A stretch of 48,708 nucleotides of DNA from positions 1 through 48,708 of the forward strand of contig JAABTS010000025.1 of the NCBI GenBank assembly GCA_011389735.1, in the 5' to 3' direction. This DNA is from Desulfobacteraceae bacterium. Its GTDB lineage: Bacteria > Desulfobacterota > Desulfobacteria > Desulfobacterales > JAABTS01. The position numbers and the translations under genes were made by a program. The notes below the pieces were generated by a model. The model was not told the DNA's origin and did not search any database. It saw nothing but the letters and a program-made list of their open reading frames with translations. Of the stretch, positions 17,006 through 25,536 are shown one piece after another. The first letter of the stretch is position 1. The number at the start of each line of letters is the position of its first letter.

Positions 17006-17224
17006 ACACAGAATAAGAACCAAAATTCAGCGCAACATCGGGTAGGTTATTTCCAGTAACTTCCCTAACCTGAAAATATCGTTTAAAAAAACGAACCTAT
17101 CACATCGAAAGGAAATTGCAAATATTTTCGTGATCTCCCGTGCGCCATATTTGAGTGAAATTATGTATTGTTTTTAATGGTCGCGTTTGTTATGATTTTT
17201 TTGTGTTTAAGTTTCAGAAGGATA

Positions 17225-17331
17225 TATAGCCTTCCAGAAATCAAATTTCACCGTGTTGTCAGTCCGGGATATACGAATAGCAGTATGATCCCGAGCCCGC
17301 CGCTCGTGAAATTGAATTCCAGGAAAGATAC
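17225..17331. repeat. Family A palindromic repeat upstream of the UspA gene
   Basis: The left arm TATAGCCTTCCAGAAATCAA and the right arm TTGAATTCCAGGAAAGATAC pair with each other, with the inner stem CGGGATATACG / GTATGATCCCG. The unit ends ten bases before the ribosome binding site of the UspA gene, so it should lie in its leader or promoter. Confidence 0.72.
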
Positions 17332-17350
17332 ATCAAAGAAAGGAGGGGAT

Positions 17351-17815
17351 ATGACGGCAAGAAAGATACTCATTCCTTATAATTTTTCGGCTCATGATGA
17401 AAAATCATTGGATTATGTGATTGAGAGGTTCAGTAGTGAAAAAGATGTCGAGGTGACGCTTTTCAACGCTTATACGCCGGTTCCTCAGATTGATACGCAA
17501 AAAGATCCGATTATGCGGAAGATGGACGAGAATCTGGCGTACTTGCAACACAATGTGTACGGTCATGAAACAAAGCTTGACGAGGCTGCTCAGCGGCTGG
17601 TCAAAAGCGGGTTTCCGGGCGATAAAGTTCATTGTGTCTTTACGCCTCGGAAAAAAGACATGGGACAGGAAATAATCGATATGGCGCACAAGCTTAATGC
17701 GGACACGGTTGTTTTAAGCCGAAGCCCCAGGAAAATCACCCGGTTTTTCACAAAAAGCAATTCAGAAAAAGTTATGCGGGAACTTGAACAAGAAGACGTT
17801 TTCATTGTAAATTAA
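17351..17815 (+). CDS. Universal stress protein family (UspA-like)
   Basis: The ATG at 17351 follows AAAGGAGGGG, giving 154 residues. The N-terminal KILIPYNFSAHDEKSLDYVI strand-helix and the C-terminal ADTVVLSRSPRK segment are typical of the Usp fold. The ATP-binding signature G-x2-G-x9-G(S/T) is not present in its canonical form (LSRSPRKITRFFTKSNSEKV replaces it), so this may be a non-ATP-binding member. A GAF protein gene follows after about 80 bases on the same strand. A family A repeat lies immediately upstream. Confidence 0.8.
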   Translation: MTARKILIPYNFSAHDEKSLDYVIERFSSEKDVEVTLFNAYTPVPQIDTQKDPIMRKMDENLAYLQHNVYGHETKLDEAAQRLVKSGFPGDKVHCVFTPRKKDMGQEIIDMAHKLNADTVVLSRSPRKITRFFTKSNSEKVMRELEQEDVFIVN

Positions 17816-17898
17816 GCACAGGCGTTATTTGATAACGGTCCCCGAAGAAAACGGATCAACGTCGCGCCGGCGGACGCAGGCGTGGTAAGGAGGATTTT

Positions 17899-18447
17899 AT
17901 GAGCGTTAACACCATTCACCCCGAGGTTGTCAAACTTGTGAGCGACACTATAACCCAGTCCAACGATCTGAATTTCATGGCCGATCAGGTGGCCCATCTT
18001 CTTGTGGGAGCGCTGGGCGTGAAAGGCGTCGGAATATTCATTATCAACACGGACACCAATGAATTGGATGTTTTATCCAGTTCCGGGCTGAGCGTCGATT
18101 ATGTACATAAAGGCCCGATTCTGATCGATGAAAGCATAAAGCCGGCTTCAAAAGATGAACCGGTGATTGTCAGCGACATATCGAAAAGCAGTGTTTTGCA
18201 ATATCCTGAAAAAGCCAGAAAAGAAGGGATAAATGCAATCGTTTCCCTTCCGATAAACGTACGGGGCAAGATTATCGGAGCGCTGAGGTTGTATCACGGG
18301 GAAACCTGGGATGTTTCAACCCAGGATATCAACAATTTACAGATTATCTGCGCCTCCGTCGGCATGGCTCTAATGTATTTTCGGCTTTCGACGGCCGTAA
18401 AAATGATGAAAGACACCATAGACGACATACATTCGATATGGCTTTGA
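17899..18447 (+). CDS. Stand-alone GAF domain protein
   Basis: The protein has 182 residues with AAGGAGG at the right distance from the ATG. Residues about 15-165 form one GAF domain, with VGIFIINTDTNELDVLSSSG in the first half and the IIGALRLYHGE strand plus the WDVSTQDINNLQIICASVGMAL helix at the end. No output domain is attached, so it probably senses a small ligand or redox state for a partner protein. It lies behind the UspA gene and may share its transcript. The C-terminus ends in a short helix. Confidence 0.82.
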   Translation: MSVNTIHPEVVKLVSDTITQSNDLNFMADQVAHLLVGALGVKGVGIFIINTDTNELDVLSSSGLSVDYVHKGPILIDESIKPASKDEPVIVSDISKSSVLQYPEKARKEGINAIVSLPINVRGKIIGALRLYHGETWDVSTQDINNLQIICASVGMALMYFRLSTAVKMMKDTIDDIHSIWL

Positions 18448-18472
18448 TACGTTGAAAATTCGGGCTTGATTC

Positions 18473-18558
18473 TATAGCTTTTCAGAAATCGAATTTCACT
18501 GTATTGTCGACCCGAGGTATACATACGAATGGTATGCCGATTCCTGAAAAAACCTGTG
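18473..18558. repeat. Family A palindromic repeat between convergent genes
   Basis: The left arm TATAGCTTTTCAGAAATCGA and the right part CCTGAAAAAACCTGTG are recognisable. The right half is shortened and lacks the usual CCGCCTTGTGAAAT block. It lies between the 3' ends of the GAF gene and the TPR gene. Confidence 0.6.
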
Positions 18559-18610
18559 GCGCCGGCCTCGAAAATTCGTTTCAATCATAGCGCAAACCAT
18601 TTTCACAGCT

Positions 18611-19573
18611 TTATCTGTTCAACATATTTTTGATTTTTCGAACATGGTCATTGATTTTGAGGGCGTGAGGATTACCGGCTATCAGCCGGGAATAGAATTC
18701 GAGACCCCGTTGCAACCGTCCTGTTCTTTTCAGGGCGGCTCCGTAGGACGCATTCAAATAAATATCCTCGGGTTCACGTGCGAGCAGTTCTTCCAGAAGC
18801 GGAATGGCTTCGCTTTCGTTCCCGGATCGCGCAAGCGAAAACGCCTGCTTTTTCAATATTCGAGGATCGGCGCAGTATCCGGATAAATCCTCGTAGGCCT
18901 TGACCGCCCTGCCCTCCCTGCCGGCACGCCTCAGCAGCGATGCATAGATTTCTTTATATATCGGCGGCCTTGAAGGGATTTTGGAAATCCGTTCCATTTT
19001 ATGAAGCACGTATTCAAGCCCGTCTCTTTGAATTTCCAGATCCATCAGCGCCCACAGGGCCTTTGGATCGTCGGGGCGGAGTTTCAACCATTCGGCGCAT
19101 GTTTCAATGGCTTCGGGCAGTTTGTTCCGGCGGCTTAAAATTTTGGTTTTCCATTCCAATTGAACTGGCCGGGGCAAACGCCAGGCGGCGATATATTCGG
19201 TAATTCTATCCCATTGGGCTGTTTTCAATAAACAATCGAGTATGGCCTCTTTTGCGTAATCGCTGAATTTGAGGGAGGGGAGCAGAGCTTCATAGCACCC
19301 CGCGGCGTCCTCGTGGCCGCCGGCCGCTTTCAGCGCATCGCCCAGGGCTCGGATGCAATAAGGATTGTTGGGTTGGCGGGCGAACGCCTGCTTCGATACG
19401 GATACAGCTTCCGCGTATTGTCCGGCGCGTATAAGCGCGATCGTTTTCATGTTGAGCCAGAACGGGTTGTCGGGGTTTCCCTGGAGATACGCCCGGTCTG
19501 CATACTCCGCGGCCTCCCGGCCGCGTCCCTGATTCAGAAGGTATCGAAATTGCTGATATGACGGCGAATTCAT
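18611..19573 (-). CDS. TPR repeat protein
   Basis: The ATG at 19573 (AGGA upstream) gives 320 residues. The open frame continues 216 bases upstream, but that part translates through a GATCGG repeat and is rejected. From about residue 8 to 310 there are roughly eight to nine TPR-like helical pairs, for example YLLNQGRGREAAEYADRAYL and GNESEAIPLLEELLAREPED. No signal peptide, membrane helix or catalytic domain is visible. It is probably a cytosolic adaptor. No operon partner is evident; the upstream neighbour on the same strand is over 2 kb away. Confidence 0.8.
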   Translation of the reverse strand: MNSPSYQQFRYLLNQGRGREAAEYADRAYLQGNPDNPFWLNMKTIALIRAGQYAEAVSVSKQAFARQPNNPYCIRALGDALKAAGGHEDAAGCYEALLPSLKFSDYAKEAILDCLLKTAQWDRITEYIAAWRLPRPVQLEWKTKILSRRNKLPEAIETCAEWLKLRPDDPKALWALMDLEIQRDGLEYVLHKMERISKIPSRPPIYKEIYASLLRRAGREGRAVKAYEDLSGYCADPRILKKQAFSLARSGNESEAIPLLEELLAREPEDIYLNASYGAALKRTGRLQRGLEFYSRLIAGNPHALKINDHVRKIKNMLNR

Positions 19574-19632
19574 AATGGTATAATCCTGTTTTAAATCAAA
19601 AATAGTGCATCCTTCATAAACCCAGGAAAGTG

Positions 19633-19731
19633 GTTGACACTTTCCAAGTCGGGATCGGGATCGGGATCGAAACAATTCGCTCTCGATAGCGCTAGCGATC
19701 CCGATAGCGATCCCGATTTCAAAGTGTAAAC
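19633..19731. repeat. Inverted-repeat element with GGGATC tract (family E)
   Basis: GTTGACACTTT at the left is repeated in inverted form as AAAGTGTAAAC at the right. Inside, GGGATCGGGATCGGGATCG faces GCGATCCCGATAGCGATCCC. The interior resembles that of the family C copy at 16844, but the ends are different. It lies upstream of the TPR gene start. Confidence 0.65.
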
Positions 19732-19906
19732 TTACAGATGAAGGATGCCAAAAATAGCCCACAATTCCGGATAAGTCAATTTTAAACACCGTTCGAAAAG
19801 TTTTCCGCCGTACCCTCCGCCCCTATTCGAACCGCTATTGAACGTACAAGCCGGTAGCCGAAATGAAAACATTTGCATAATCAGCTCAAACATCGTAAGA
19901 GAATCG

Positions 19907-20012
19907 TATAGTCTTCCAGAAATTAAATTTCGCTTCGTTGTCGGGTTGAGATACACGAATAGTATAATCCCGGGCCTGCCGCCTTGTGAGATTTAATTTC
20001 TGAAAACCTGTA
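19907..20012. repeat. Family A palindromic repeat upstream of fcl
   Basis: The left arm TATAGTCTTCCAGAAATTAA and the right arm TTTAATTTCTGAAAACCTGT pair almost perfectly. The inner block reads ATAGTATAATCCCGGGCCTG followed by CCGCCTTGTGAGA. The unit ends about 20 bases before the ribosome binding site of the fucose synthase gene. Confidence 0.75.
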
Positions 20013-20048
20013 ACGGAAAAGAGCAAATTCAGCGGGAGGTTGTTTTTC

Positions 20049-20987
20049 ATGAAAGATAAAAAAGTGTTCGTCGCCGGCCATAAAGGACTCGCGGGAAGCG
20101 CTATCATACGGGAATTGAATCGAAAAGGTTACGCCGGGATCGTCGTAAGGGATCGAAAAGCGCTTGACCTGGCGAAGCAGGACGCTGTTTTTGATTTCAT
20201 TGAGTCGGAAAGGCCGGAATGGGTTTTCCTGGCGGCGGCTAAAGTCGGCGGAATTTATGCAAACAATACCTATCCAGTTGAATTTCTGCTGGAAAATTTA
20301 AAAATCCAGAACAATGTGATCGAGGCAGCCTATCGATTCGGCGTTGAAAAACTGTTGTTTCTTGGATCGAGCTGTATTTATCCGAAATTAGCGCCTCAGC
20401 CCATGAAAGAGGAATACCTTTTGACCGGGGAGCTCGAATCCACCAACGAATCCTACGCCATTGCAAAGATAGCCGGTATCAAGCTTTGCTTCGCCATGCA
20501 CCGGCAATACGGAAAAGAATTTTTATCCGTGATGCCGACCAATCTGTTCGGGGTCAATGACAATTATCATCCTGAAAACGCTCATGCGCTTCCCATGCTG
20601 CTCAGAAGATTCCATGAAACCAAAATGCGAGGAAACAAGGAAGTCGTTGTCTGGGGAACGGGCGCTCCTAAACGGGAATTCATGCTCAGCGACGATCTGG
20701 CCGCCGCCTGCGTTTTTATCATGGAAAATTATAAGGTCGCGGATATCGGCGAATTCGTCAATATCGGAACCGGAAAAGAAATCAGCATCATCGAGCTGGC
20801 GGAGCTGATTAAAGATGTGGTCGGGTTTGAAGGAAATATCGTGCTGGATAAATCGAAACCGGACGGCATGCCTAGAAAATTATTGGATGTTTCGCGCATT
20901 AACCGGCTCGGCTGGAAAGCGTCTTACTCCTTAAAGGAGGGGCTTCGAATCGCCTACGATGATTTTTTGAAGAGTCAAGCGGTTTGA
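20049..20987 (+). CDS. fcl: GDP-L-fucose synthase
   Basis: The ATG at 20049, nine bases after GGGAGG, gives 312 residues. The Rossmann motif GHKGLAG is at 10-16. The catalytic residues Ser107 (GSSCIYP), Tyr136 and Lys140 (YAIAK) fall at the same positions as in the Escherichia coli enzyme. It converts GDP-4-keto-6-deoxymannose to GDP-L-fucose with NADPH, a step in surface polysaccharide synthesis. No gmd or glycosyltransferase gene is adjacent, so it is an orphan here and its substrate must come from a distant locus. A terminator-like hairpin follows directly after the stop. Confidence 0.93.
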   Translation: MKDKKVFVAGHKGLAGSAIIRELNRKGYAGIVVRDRKALDLAKQDAVFDFIESERPEWVFLAAAKVGGIYANNTYPVEFLLENLKIQNNVIEAAYRFGVEKLLFLGSSCIYPKLAPQPMKEEYLLTGELESTNESYAIAKIAGIKLCFAMHRQYGKEFLSVMPTNLFGVNDNYHPENAHALPMLLRRFHETKMRGNKEVVVWGTGAPKREFMLSDDLAAACVFIMENYKVADIGEFVNIGTGKEISIIELAELIKDVVGFEGNIVLDKSKPDGMPRKLLDVSRINRLGWKASYSLKEGLRIAYDDFLKSQAV

Positions 20988-20997
20988 AATCAGGCTG

Positions 20998-21015
20998 CGA
21001 CGGTGCGTCGTTTTT
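20998..21015 (+). terminator. Intrinsic terminator after fcl
   Basis: CGACG at 20998-21002 pairs with CGTCG at 21006-21010 around the loop GTG, and five T residues follow at 21011-21015. It lies 11 bases after the fcl stop codon. The stem is short but GC-rich. Confidence 0.55.
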
Positions 21016-21309
21016 ACCAATTCTCTTCGCAAAACCCATAGAATCAAGGAAGAAGGGGATTTCTACCCGTTGAATACCTTTTTCCCCCTATTGACTTCCC
21101 GTATCTTTTCGATGACAATTTTGACTGTTGACAATCACTCTCTTTGAATCGTCCAGTATGATTGTTCAAGTATCCGGACGGCCGGTTTCACAATGGAAAA
21201 CCTCTAAGCGACGAAAAAGATCGCAAACGGTTTTTCGGATCGGCGCCGCGGATGTTGGACGAATCGTTAAGCATGTTTTTTTAATCTGTTTGAATTTCAA
21301 TACATATCC
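21016..21309. other. Spacer with one promoter-like pair
   Basis: No gene is supported. TTGACT at 21091-21096 and GACAAT at 21114-21119 are separated by 17 bases and form a plausible sigma-70 promoter, which could serve the kinase locus downstream. The match at the -10 box is only partial. Confidence 0.3.
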
Positions 21310-21415
21310 TGTAGATTTTTCAGATATTACATTTCAGAAGACTATAGGGTGGAGATAATAAAAGGCGTATATCTCCGACCGATAACCCAATGAATTTTAA
21401 TATCTGAAGGCTATA
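21310..21415. repeat. Family B palindromic repeat upstream of the kinase
   Basis: The left arm GATTTTTCAGATATTACATT and the right arm AATTTTAATATCTGAAGGCT are imperfect inverted repeats. The core has the hairpin GGAGATA / TATCTCC followed by CGACCGATAAC at 21376-21386, identical in the other three copies of the family. It ends about 37 bases before the kinase start. Confidence 0.75.
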
Positions 21416-21452
21416 TGAATCATCGAAAACGCGTTCGGTCATATATAAAAAA

Positions 21453-23630
21453 ATGAAATCGAAAATCGGTAAGCTCCAAATCGCAAATTTTTTTCTTGAC
21501 CTGTACAAGTTGCAATCGGGCCGACCCAAAACCAACGACGCTGAAGTCAGAGCCGTTACCTCGGAGAAAAAAGAGAAAGATTCCATTTACGAGCTTCGGG
21601 TTAAAAGCGAAGATCGATGGCTTAAACGGCGCATGTCGGTTGGACGGCTTGGAGAAAGTACGGGAAGCAAAAGTCTGTGTTACAAAGTCGTTTATGACGA
21701 GTTGATCGTTATAAAAATCCCCGTCAAACCAATCACGGATTTCAAGGACTATTTGAACCATATTCAAAAAGAAAGCCGGATTGCGGCTCGCCTGGGAAAA
21801 GACATTGAATGCGTGTCCCCTGGACTTTCCGCCATCTTTAAACGGATTCACAGGTTTCAGGATGAAGCCCGGCTCGATTCAGTCGAACTTGAAAAACGTT
21901 ATCTGATGTGGCTGGACGACAATTATCAGCATTTGAAATACCTGAGAATCGGCGATTCTTTTGTTTTTTTCATGGATCTTTCAAAATATATGTTTTTGTC
22001 GAGCGTTATTTCGGAGATGCATCAAAAAGACGATTTCGAAGGTAAAGTCGTCGAGGAGATCGGCCATTCGTCGAGCCTGGTGACGAACGCATCTGAAATC
22101 CGGGCAAAGTCCGACGATGAAGAAGATCTGATTTATTCCAGGATGAAACAATTGTACGGCCTGTACGAAGCCAAGGTGCAATTTTTGATTAAACATTACC
22201 AAGGGCTGCCGCCCGTATCCGGTTACGATATTCAGAACTGGTTCATCGCCTATATTACGGGAACCCCGTTGATCAGCAAAGACCAGGTGTTGCCGGAATC
22301 GTTTGTCAGTGAGCTCGTGGAAACGATCCGGGGGGTCGTCAGTGAACACGGCCGTGAGCTTAAAAACTATAAACAAATGATTGTGGAAACGATCATCGAA
22401 CGAACGGAAATTCAAAACAGGCCCAAAATGCGCGGTCTGGTCACTAATATGCTCAATGTTCTGGCCTTGCTGATGGAAAAAGAAGTGTCCATTCGGGATT
22501 TGAAACCGGATAATATATTCGTGGCCGGGGAGGCTGAAAAATATCCGGTTTTTTTAACGCACCCGGATGAATTTTCACTCGGCCTCATTGATTTTGAAAC
22601 CGCGATCCGGCTGGATAACGGAGACGGCGGCCAGATCGGCCAGCCTGTTATCGGAGGCACGCCGTCCTACGCCACGCCCTCCCACTTTTTTCCCAATGAT
22701 ATCCTTCAAAATGAATACGGATCATTGAAACGGATTTTTTTTCTCCAAGATTGGTATGCGGCGATCGGAATAATATACAATATCATGAAAAGCCGGCCTC
22801 TTTTTGTGAACACACGGAAAACGCTTCATAAAATCCTTACCATGCGCCGGGCTTTTGTCGAAAAAAGTATTCCGTTGACTGAAGTATTCGTATACGGCGG
22901 CAAATTGTTCTGGGGTGTTGCATATCAGGAATTCAAGGCGGCGTTATCAAGAGATGAGCACCTGTTCAAATCGGTGGCCGTAACGCTTCCCGATAACGTC
23001 CGTGAGATGATTCACAAGACCATAGTCACCGAAAGAAGCCAGATTCAGGAATCGATCGGTATGACGGTTATTTCACAGGCTTTTTTCGATAGTTATGATA
23101 AACGGAAGAGCTTGATCCAGGGTAGCCTCAAGGATATCAAGGGGCTTAGAAAGCGTATGGAGCGGGAAAAAAAATCGGAAAAAGCGTCGATCCGGGAAAA
23201 ACAACGCAAAGCCGTTGTTTTTCTAAAAAAACTCGAGTATCTGAAAACACAAGCCGAACATCACGACCGGATGGGCAAGCTGCTTGAAAAATCGTCCGTA
23301 CAAATGACGGTCTTTCAGATTCTGGAGATCATGTTCCAAATCGTTGTTTCCTCCATGTATAAACCGGAATGGGGGAAACTCGATATGGCAAACGAAGGCA
23401 GCGGCCATGCAAAATCAAACGACTCCGGAACACCGAACGGGCCTGGTCCCGATACAAAATCCGCGCCCGACGAAAATGTCGAAAAAACCCGATTCGATTT
23501 TGCAAACGAACCCACGGTCGTTTGCGAAATCGATCAGGTTCCGGTCAACGCTCAGGATAAGGATATGGAATCCCAAGACATTGCATCCGACGAAGATCCC
23601 ACTTTGGTTTGCGATATCGACGAAGAATGA
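21453..23630 (+). CDS. Divergent Hanks-type Ser/Thr protein kinase
   Basis: This 725-residue protein has no membrane helix. A glycine-rich region GESTGSKS (68-74) is followed by the ATP-binding lysine in IVIKIP (Lys88). The catalytic loop is IRDLKPDN (Asp349, Asn353), the metal motif DFE replaces DFG (Asp380), and the activation segment GGTPSYATPS is at 401-410. About 250 residues, mainly helical, lie between Lys88 and the catalytic loop, far more than in a standard kinase. After the kinase domain come a long helical and coiled-coil part (about 480-640) and an acidic tail. The tail holds two copies of an (E/D)PT(V/L)VC(E/D)ID motif at about 686-694 and 715-723. The essential residues are present, so activity is plausible. 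No clear ribosome binding site is seen before the ATG. Confidence 0.8.
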   Translation: MKSKIGKLQIANFFLDLYKLQSGRPKTNDAEVRAVTSEKKEKDSIYELRVKSEDRWLKRRMSVGRLGESTGSKSLCYKVVYDELIVIKIPVKPITDFKDYLNHIQKESRIAARLGKDIECVSPGLSAIFKRIHRFQDEARLDSVELEKRYLMWLDDNYQHLKYLRIGDSFVFFMDLSKYMFLSSVISEMHQKDDFEGKVVEEIGHSSSLVTNASEIRAKSDDEEDLIYSRMKQLYGLYEAKVQFLIKHYQGLPPVSGYDIQNWFIAYITGTPLISKDQVLPESFVSELVETIRGVVSEHGRELKNYKQMIVETIIERTEIQNRPKMRGLVTNMLNVLALLMEKEVSIRDLKPDNIFVAGEAEKYPVFLTHPDEFSLGLIDFETAIRLDNGDGGQIGQPVIGGTPSYATPSHFFPNDILQNEYGSLKRIFFLQDWYAAIGIIYNIMKSRPLFVNTRKTLHKILTMRRAFVEKSIPLTEVFVYGGKLFWGVAYQEFKAALSRDEHLFKSVAVTLPDNVREMIHKTIVTERSQIQESIGMTVISQAFFDSYDKRKSLIQGSLKDIKGLRKRMEREKKSEKASIREKQRKAVVFLKKLEYLKTQAEHHDRMGKLLEKSSVQMTVFQILEIMFQIVVSSMYKPEWGKLDMANEGSGHAKSNDSGTPNGPGPDTKSAPDENVEKTRFDFANEPTVVCEIDQVPVNAQDKDMESQDIASDEDPTLVCDIDEE

Positions 23631-23651
23631 ACGACTCTCGAACCTTCTCGG

Positions 23652-23752
23652 TATAGTCTTTCGGAAATTGAATTTTCGAAAAACCATATTTTTGCTCGAA
23701 ATGAATTCAAATCGCCGTCGGTTTTCAGAAAATTATATCTGAAAAACCATAG
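23652..23752. repeat. Composite family A-like palindrome
   Basis: A left arm, TATAGTCTTTCGGAAATTGA, is followed by divergent sequence. The segment GGTTTTCAGA-N8-TCTGAAAAACC at 23720-23747 is itself a palindrome made of two right arms facing each other. This suggests rearrangement between copies. Confidence 0.5.
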
Positions 23753-23941
23753 TAGAGGCTTCTCGAAAAATAACGCTTTACAATAAAAACGGTTAATGGT
23801 AGGTGTTAATCGTCGGTTATTCAATTTCAGTGAGGTGTTTGCAAAACCGTGAAGCAATTCTCAACAACGGCGGCGTCCGGCCGACCATGCTCGACATGGA
23901 TTCCGGCGCTTACCTGATCAACCTGTGCAGGGAGGGTTAGA

Positions 23942-25429
23942 ATGCCCAAACGGATAAGCTGTATTGTATTGACGGCGGCGGTGATTCTTTGTTTTGCCGG
24001 CCGGGTTTTTCCGGCGGACGCTTCAGGCCGCGCTTATTATGATTTGGGCGTTTTTGCCTACGAGGACGGGGATTACGAGGCGGCGGAAAGCAATTTCAGG
24101 CGGGCGGCCGCTTTGGAACCGGATCGTCCGGATTATCTTCATTATCTCGGAAAAACATTGCTGAAGAAAAAGGAATACCGGGAGGCCGGCCGGCGGCTGG
24201 CCAAAGCGTTTCAAATGGATCCCGCCGTTCCGGGATTGATGTTCGATCTGGCGCTTTTCCATTATGAGACGGAAGACTACGAGGTCGCCTCGGAGTTGTT
24301 TTCGGAAGTTTCGGATCGCGACCCGGACAATGAAGCGGCAATCTATTTTATCGGGCTTTGCCTGTTCAAAGAAGAACGGTATCACGGCAGCGCTCGTTAT
24401 TTTTCCCAGGTTGAGTGGCGTTCGCCGGTGTATGAATCTCTCGCCGCGTATTATTCGGGAGTCAGCCAGGTTAAAATCGGAGGTCTGGACGAGGCTGAAC
24501 GGAAATTCAACCATGTTCTGAAATCCGGGACTTCCGAAAAGCTGGTTAAGCACGCGGGCCGATGGTTAAAAGCGATAGAAATGATCCGGGATTCACGCAG
24601 ACCTTACAGTCTTTACGCATCCGTTGGATACGTGTATGACGACAATATTCGGCTGGAGCCCCTTGATGAAGACATCTACACGGATGAAGCCGACGGATTT
24701 TTGAGGGCCTACCTTTCAGGATCGTATCATTTCATCAATCACGACCGGTTCAAGCTGGGCGCGGGATACAGCCATTATCAAACCGTGCATCAGGAATTAT
24801 CGGAGTATGATTTGATGGGGAGTATCGGCGGAATTTACACGAAACTGAATTTCCACCCTTATTCGATCGGTCTTTCATACGCGCCGTCATATTACCGGCT
24901 GGATGGGGAATCGTATTTACTGAGGCATAAGATATCACCGGTGTTGACGATGATCGTGGATCAAAAATCTATTGCGGCTTTGTCTTACGGTTATTCGATC
25001 AACGATTATGATAAGGATTCAAACGACGGAGATTCCCACGAATTGTTGTTTGACTGGGCGGCCTCGTTTGCGGACGGACAAATCAAGATATCATGGACGA
25101 TTGGCTATGAAGATGTCGACAGCGACAATACGGACAGAGAGTACGAACAACTGAAGACCGGTTTGAAAACCGTTTTCCGGCTTCCGCTGGACATTTTTTT
25201 CGGGCTGGAAGGTAAATACTATAACCGCCGGTACGACCATGTGGATTCAACGGCGTTGTTCAAGCGGCGGGATTTAAAATATTATGGGGGCGCTTCGATT
25301 TCCCGCAGCTTGTTTTTCGAATGGCTGGATCTGAAGCTGGAGGCGGATTATACAAAAAACGACGCGAATCACCTAAGCTATGATTATGAAAAGACGGCCG
25401 TGAGCGCTTTCCTGGAAGCTAAATATTAG
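23942..25429 (+). CDS. Outer-membrane beta-barrel protein with periplasmic TPR domain
   Basis: The protein has 495 residues. A signal peptide (about 1-27, ending VFPADA) precedes five to six TPR-like pairs (about 28-220; for example YYDLGVFAYEDGDYEAAESNF). From about 225 there are alternating amphipathic strands rich in Tyr, Asp and Gly, ending SAFLEAKY, which fits an outer-membrane barrel of 12-14 strands. This TPR-plus-barrel design is known from the Slam (DUF560) family and from polysaccharide-export barrels; I cannot assign it to either with certainty. GGAGGG precedes the ATG. It follows the kinase gene and precedes the FecR gene on the same strand. Confidence 0.75.
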   Translation: MPKRISCIVLTAAVILCFAGRVFPADASGRAYYDLGVFAYEDGDYEAAESNFRRAAALEPDRPDYLHYLGKTLLKKKEYREAGRRLAKAFQMDPAVPGLMFDLALFHYETEDYEVASELFSEVSDRDPDNEAAIYFIGLCLFKEERYHGSARYFSQVEWRSPVYESLAAYYSGVSQVKIGGLDEAERKFNHVLKSGTSEKLVKHAGRWLKAIEMIRDSRRPYSLYASVGYVYDDNIRLEPLDEDIYTDEADGFLRAYLSGSYHFINHDRFKLGAGYSHYQTVHQELSEYDLMGSIGGIYTKLNFHPYSIGLSYAPSYYRLDGESYLLRHKISPVLTMIVDQKSIAALSYGYSINDYDKDSNDGDSHELLFDWAASFADGQIKISWTIGYEDVDSDNTDREYEQLKTGLKTVFRLPLDIFFGLEGKYYNRRYDHVDSTALFKRRDLKYYGGASISRSLFFEWLDLKLEADYTKNDANHLSYDYEKTAVSAFLEAKY

Positions 25430-25464
25430 CTTTTCAGGAATTTTGTTTACGTCAAAGCGGCTAA

Positions 25465-25499
25465 TATAGGTTTTCAGATATTACATTTCAGAAGGCTAT
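25465..25499. repeat. Truncated family B left arm
   Basis: TATAGGTTTTCAGATATTAC followed by ATTTCAGAAGGCTAT matches the left end of the copies at 31677 and 43605. The core and right arm are missing. It lies directly before the ribosome binding site of the FecR gene. Confidence 0.6.
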
Positions 25500-25536
25500 G
25501 GAACTAAACGGATTATCCGTTCCTGGAGGAAAGGCG

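Noticed and set aside
19574-19789. N-terminal extension of the TPR protein by 72 residues
   Set aside because: The extension reads through the GGGATC repeat (GIAIG and RSRSR strings). The ATG at 19573 has an AGGA site and begins the TPR sequence.
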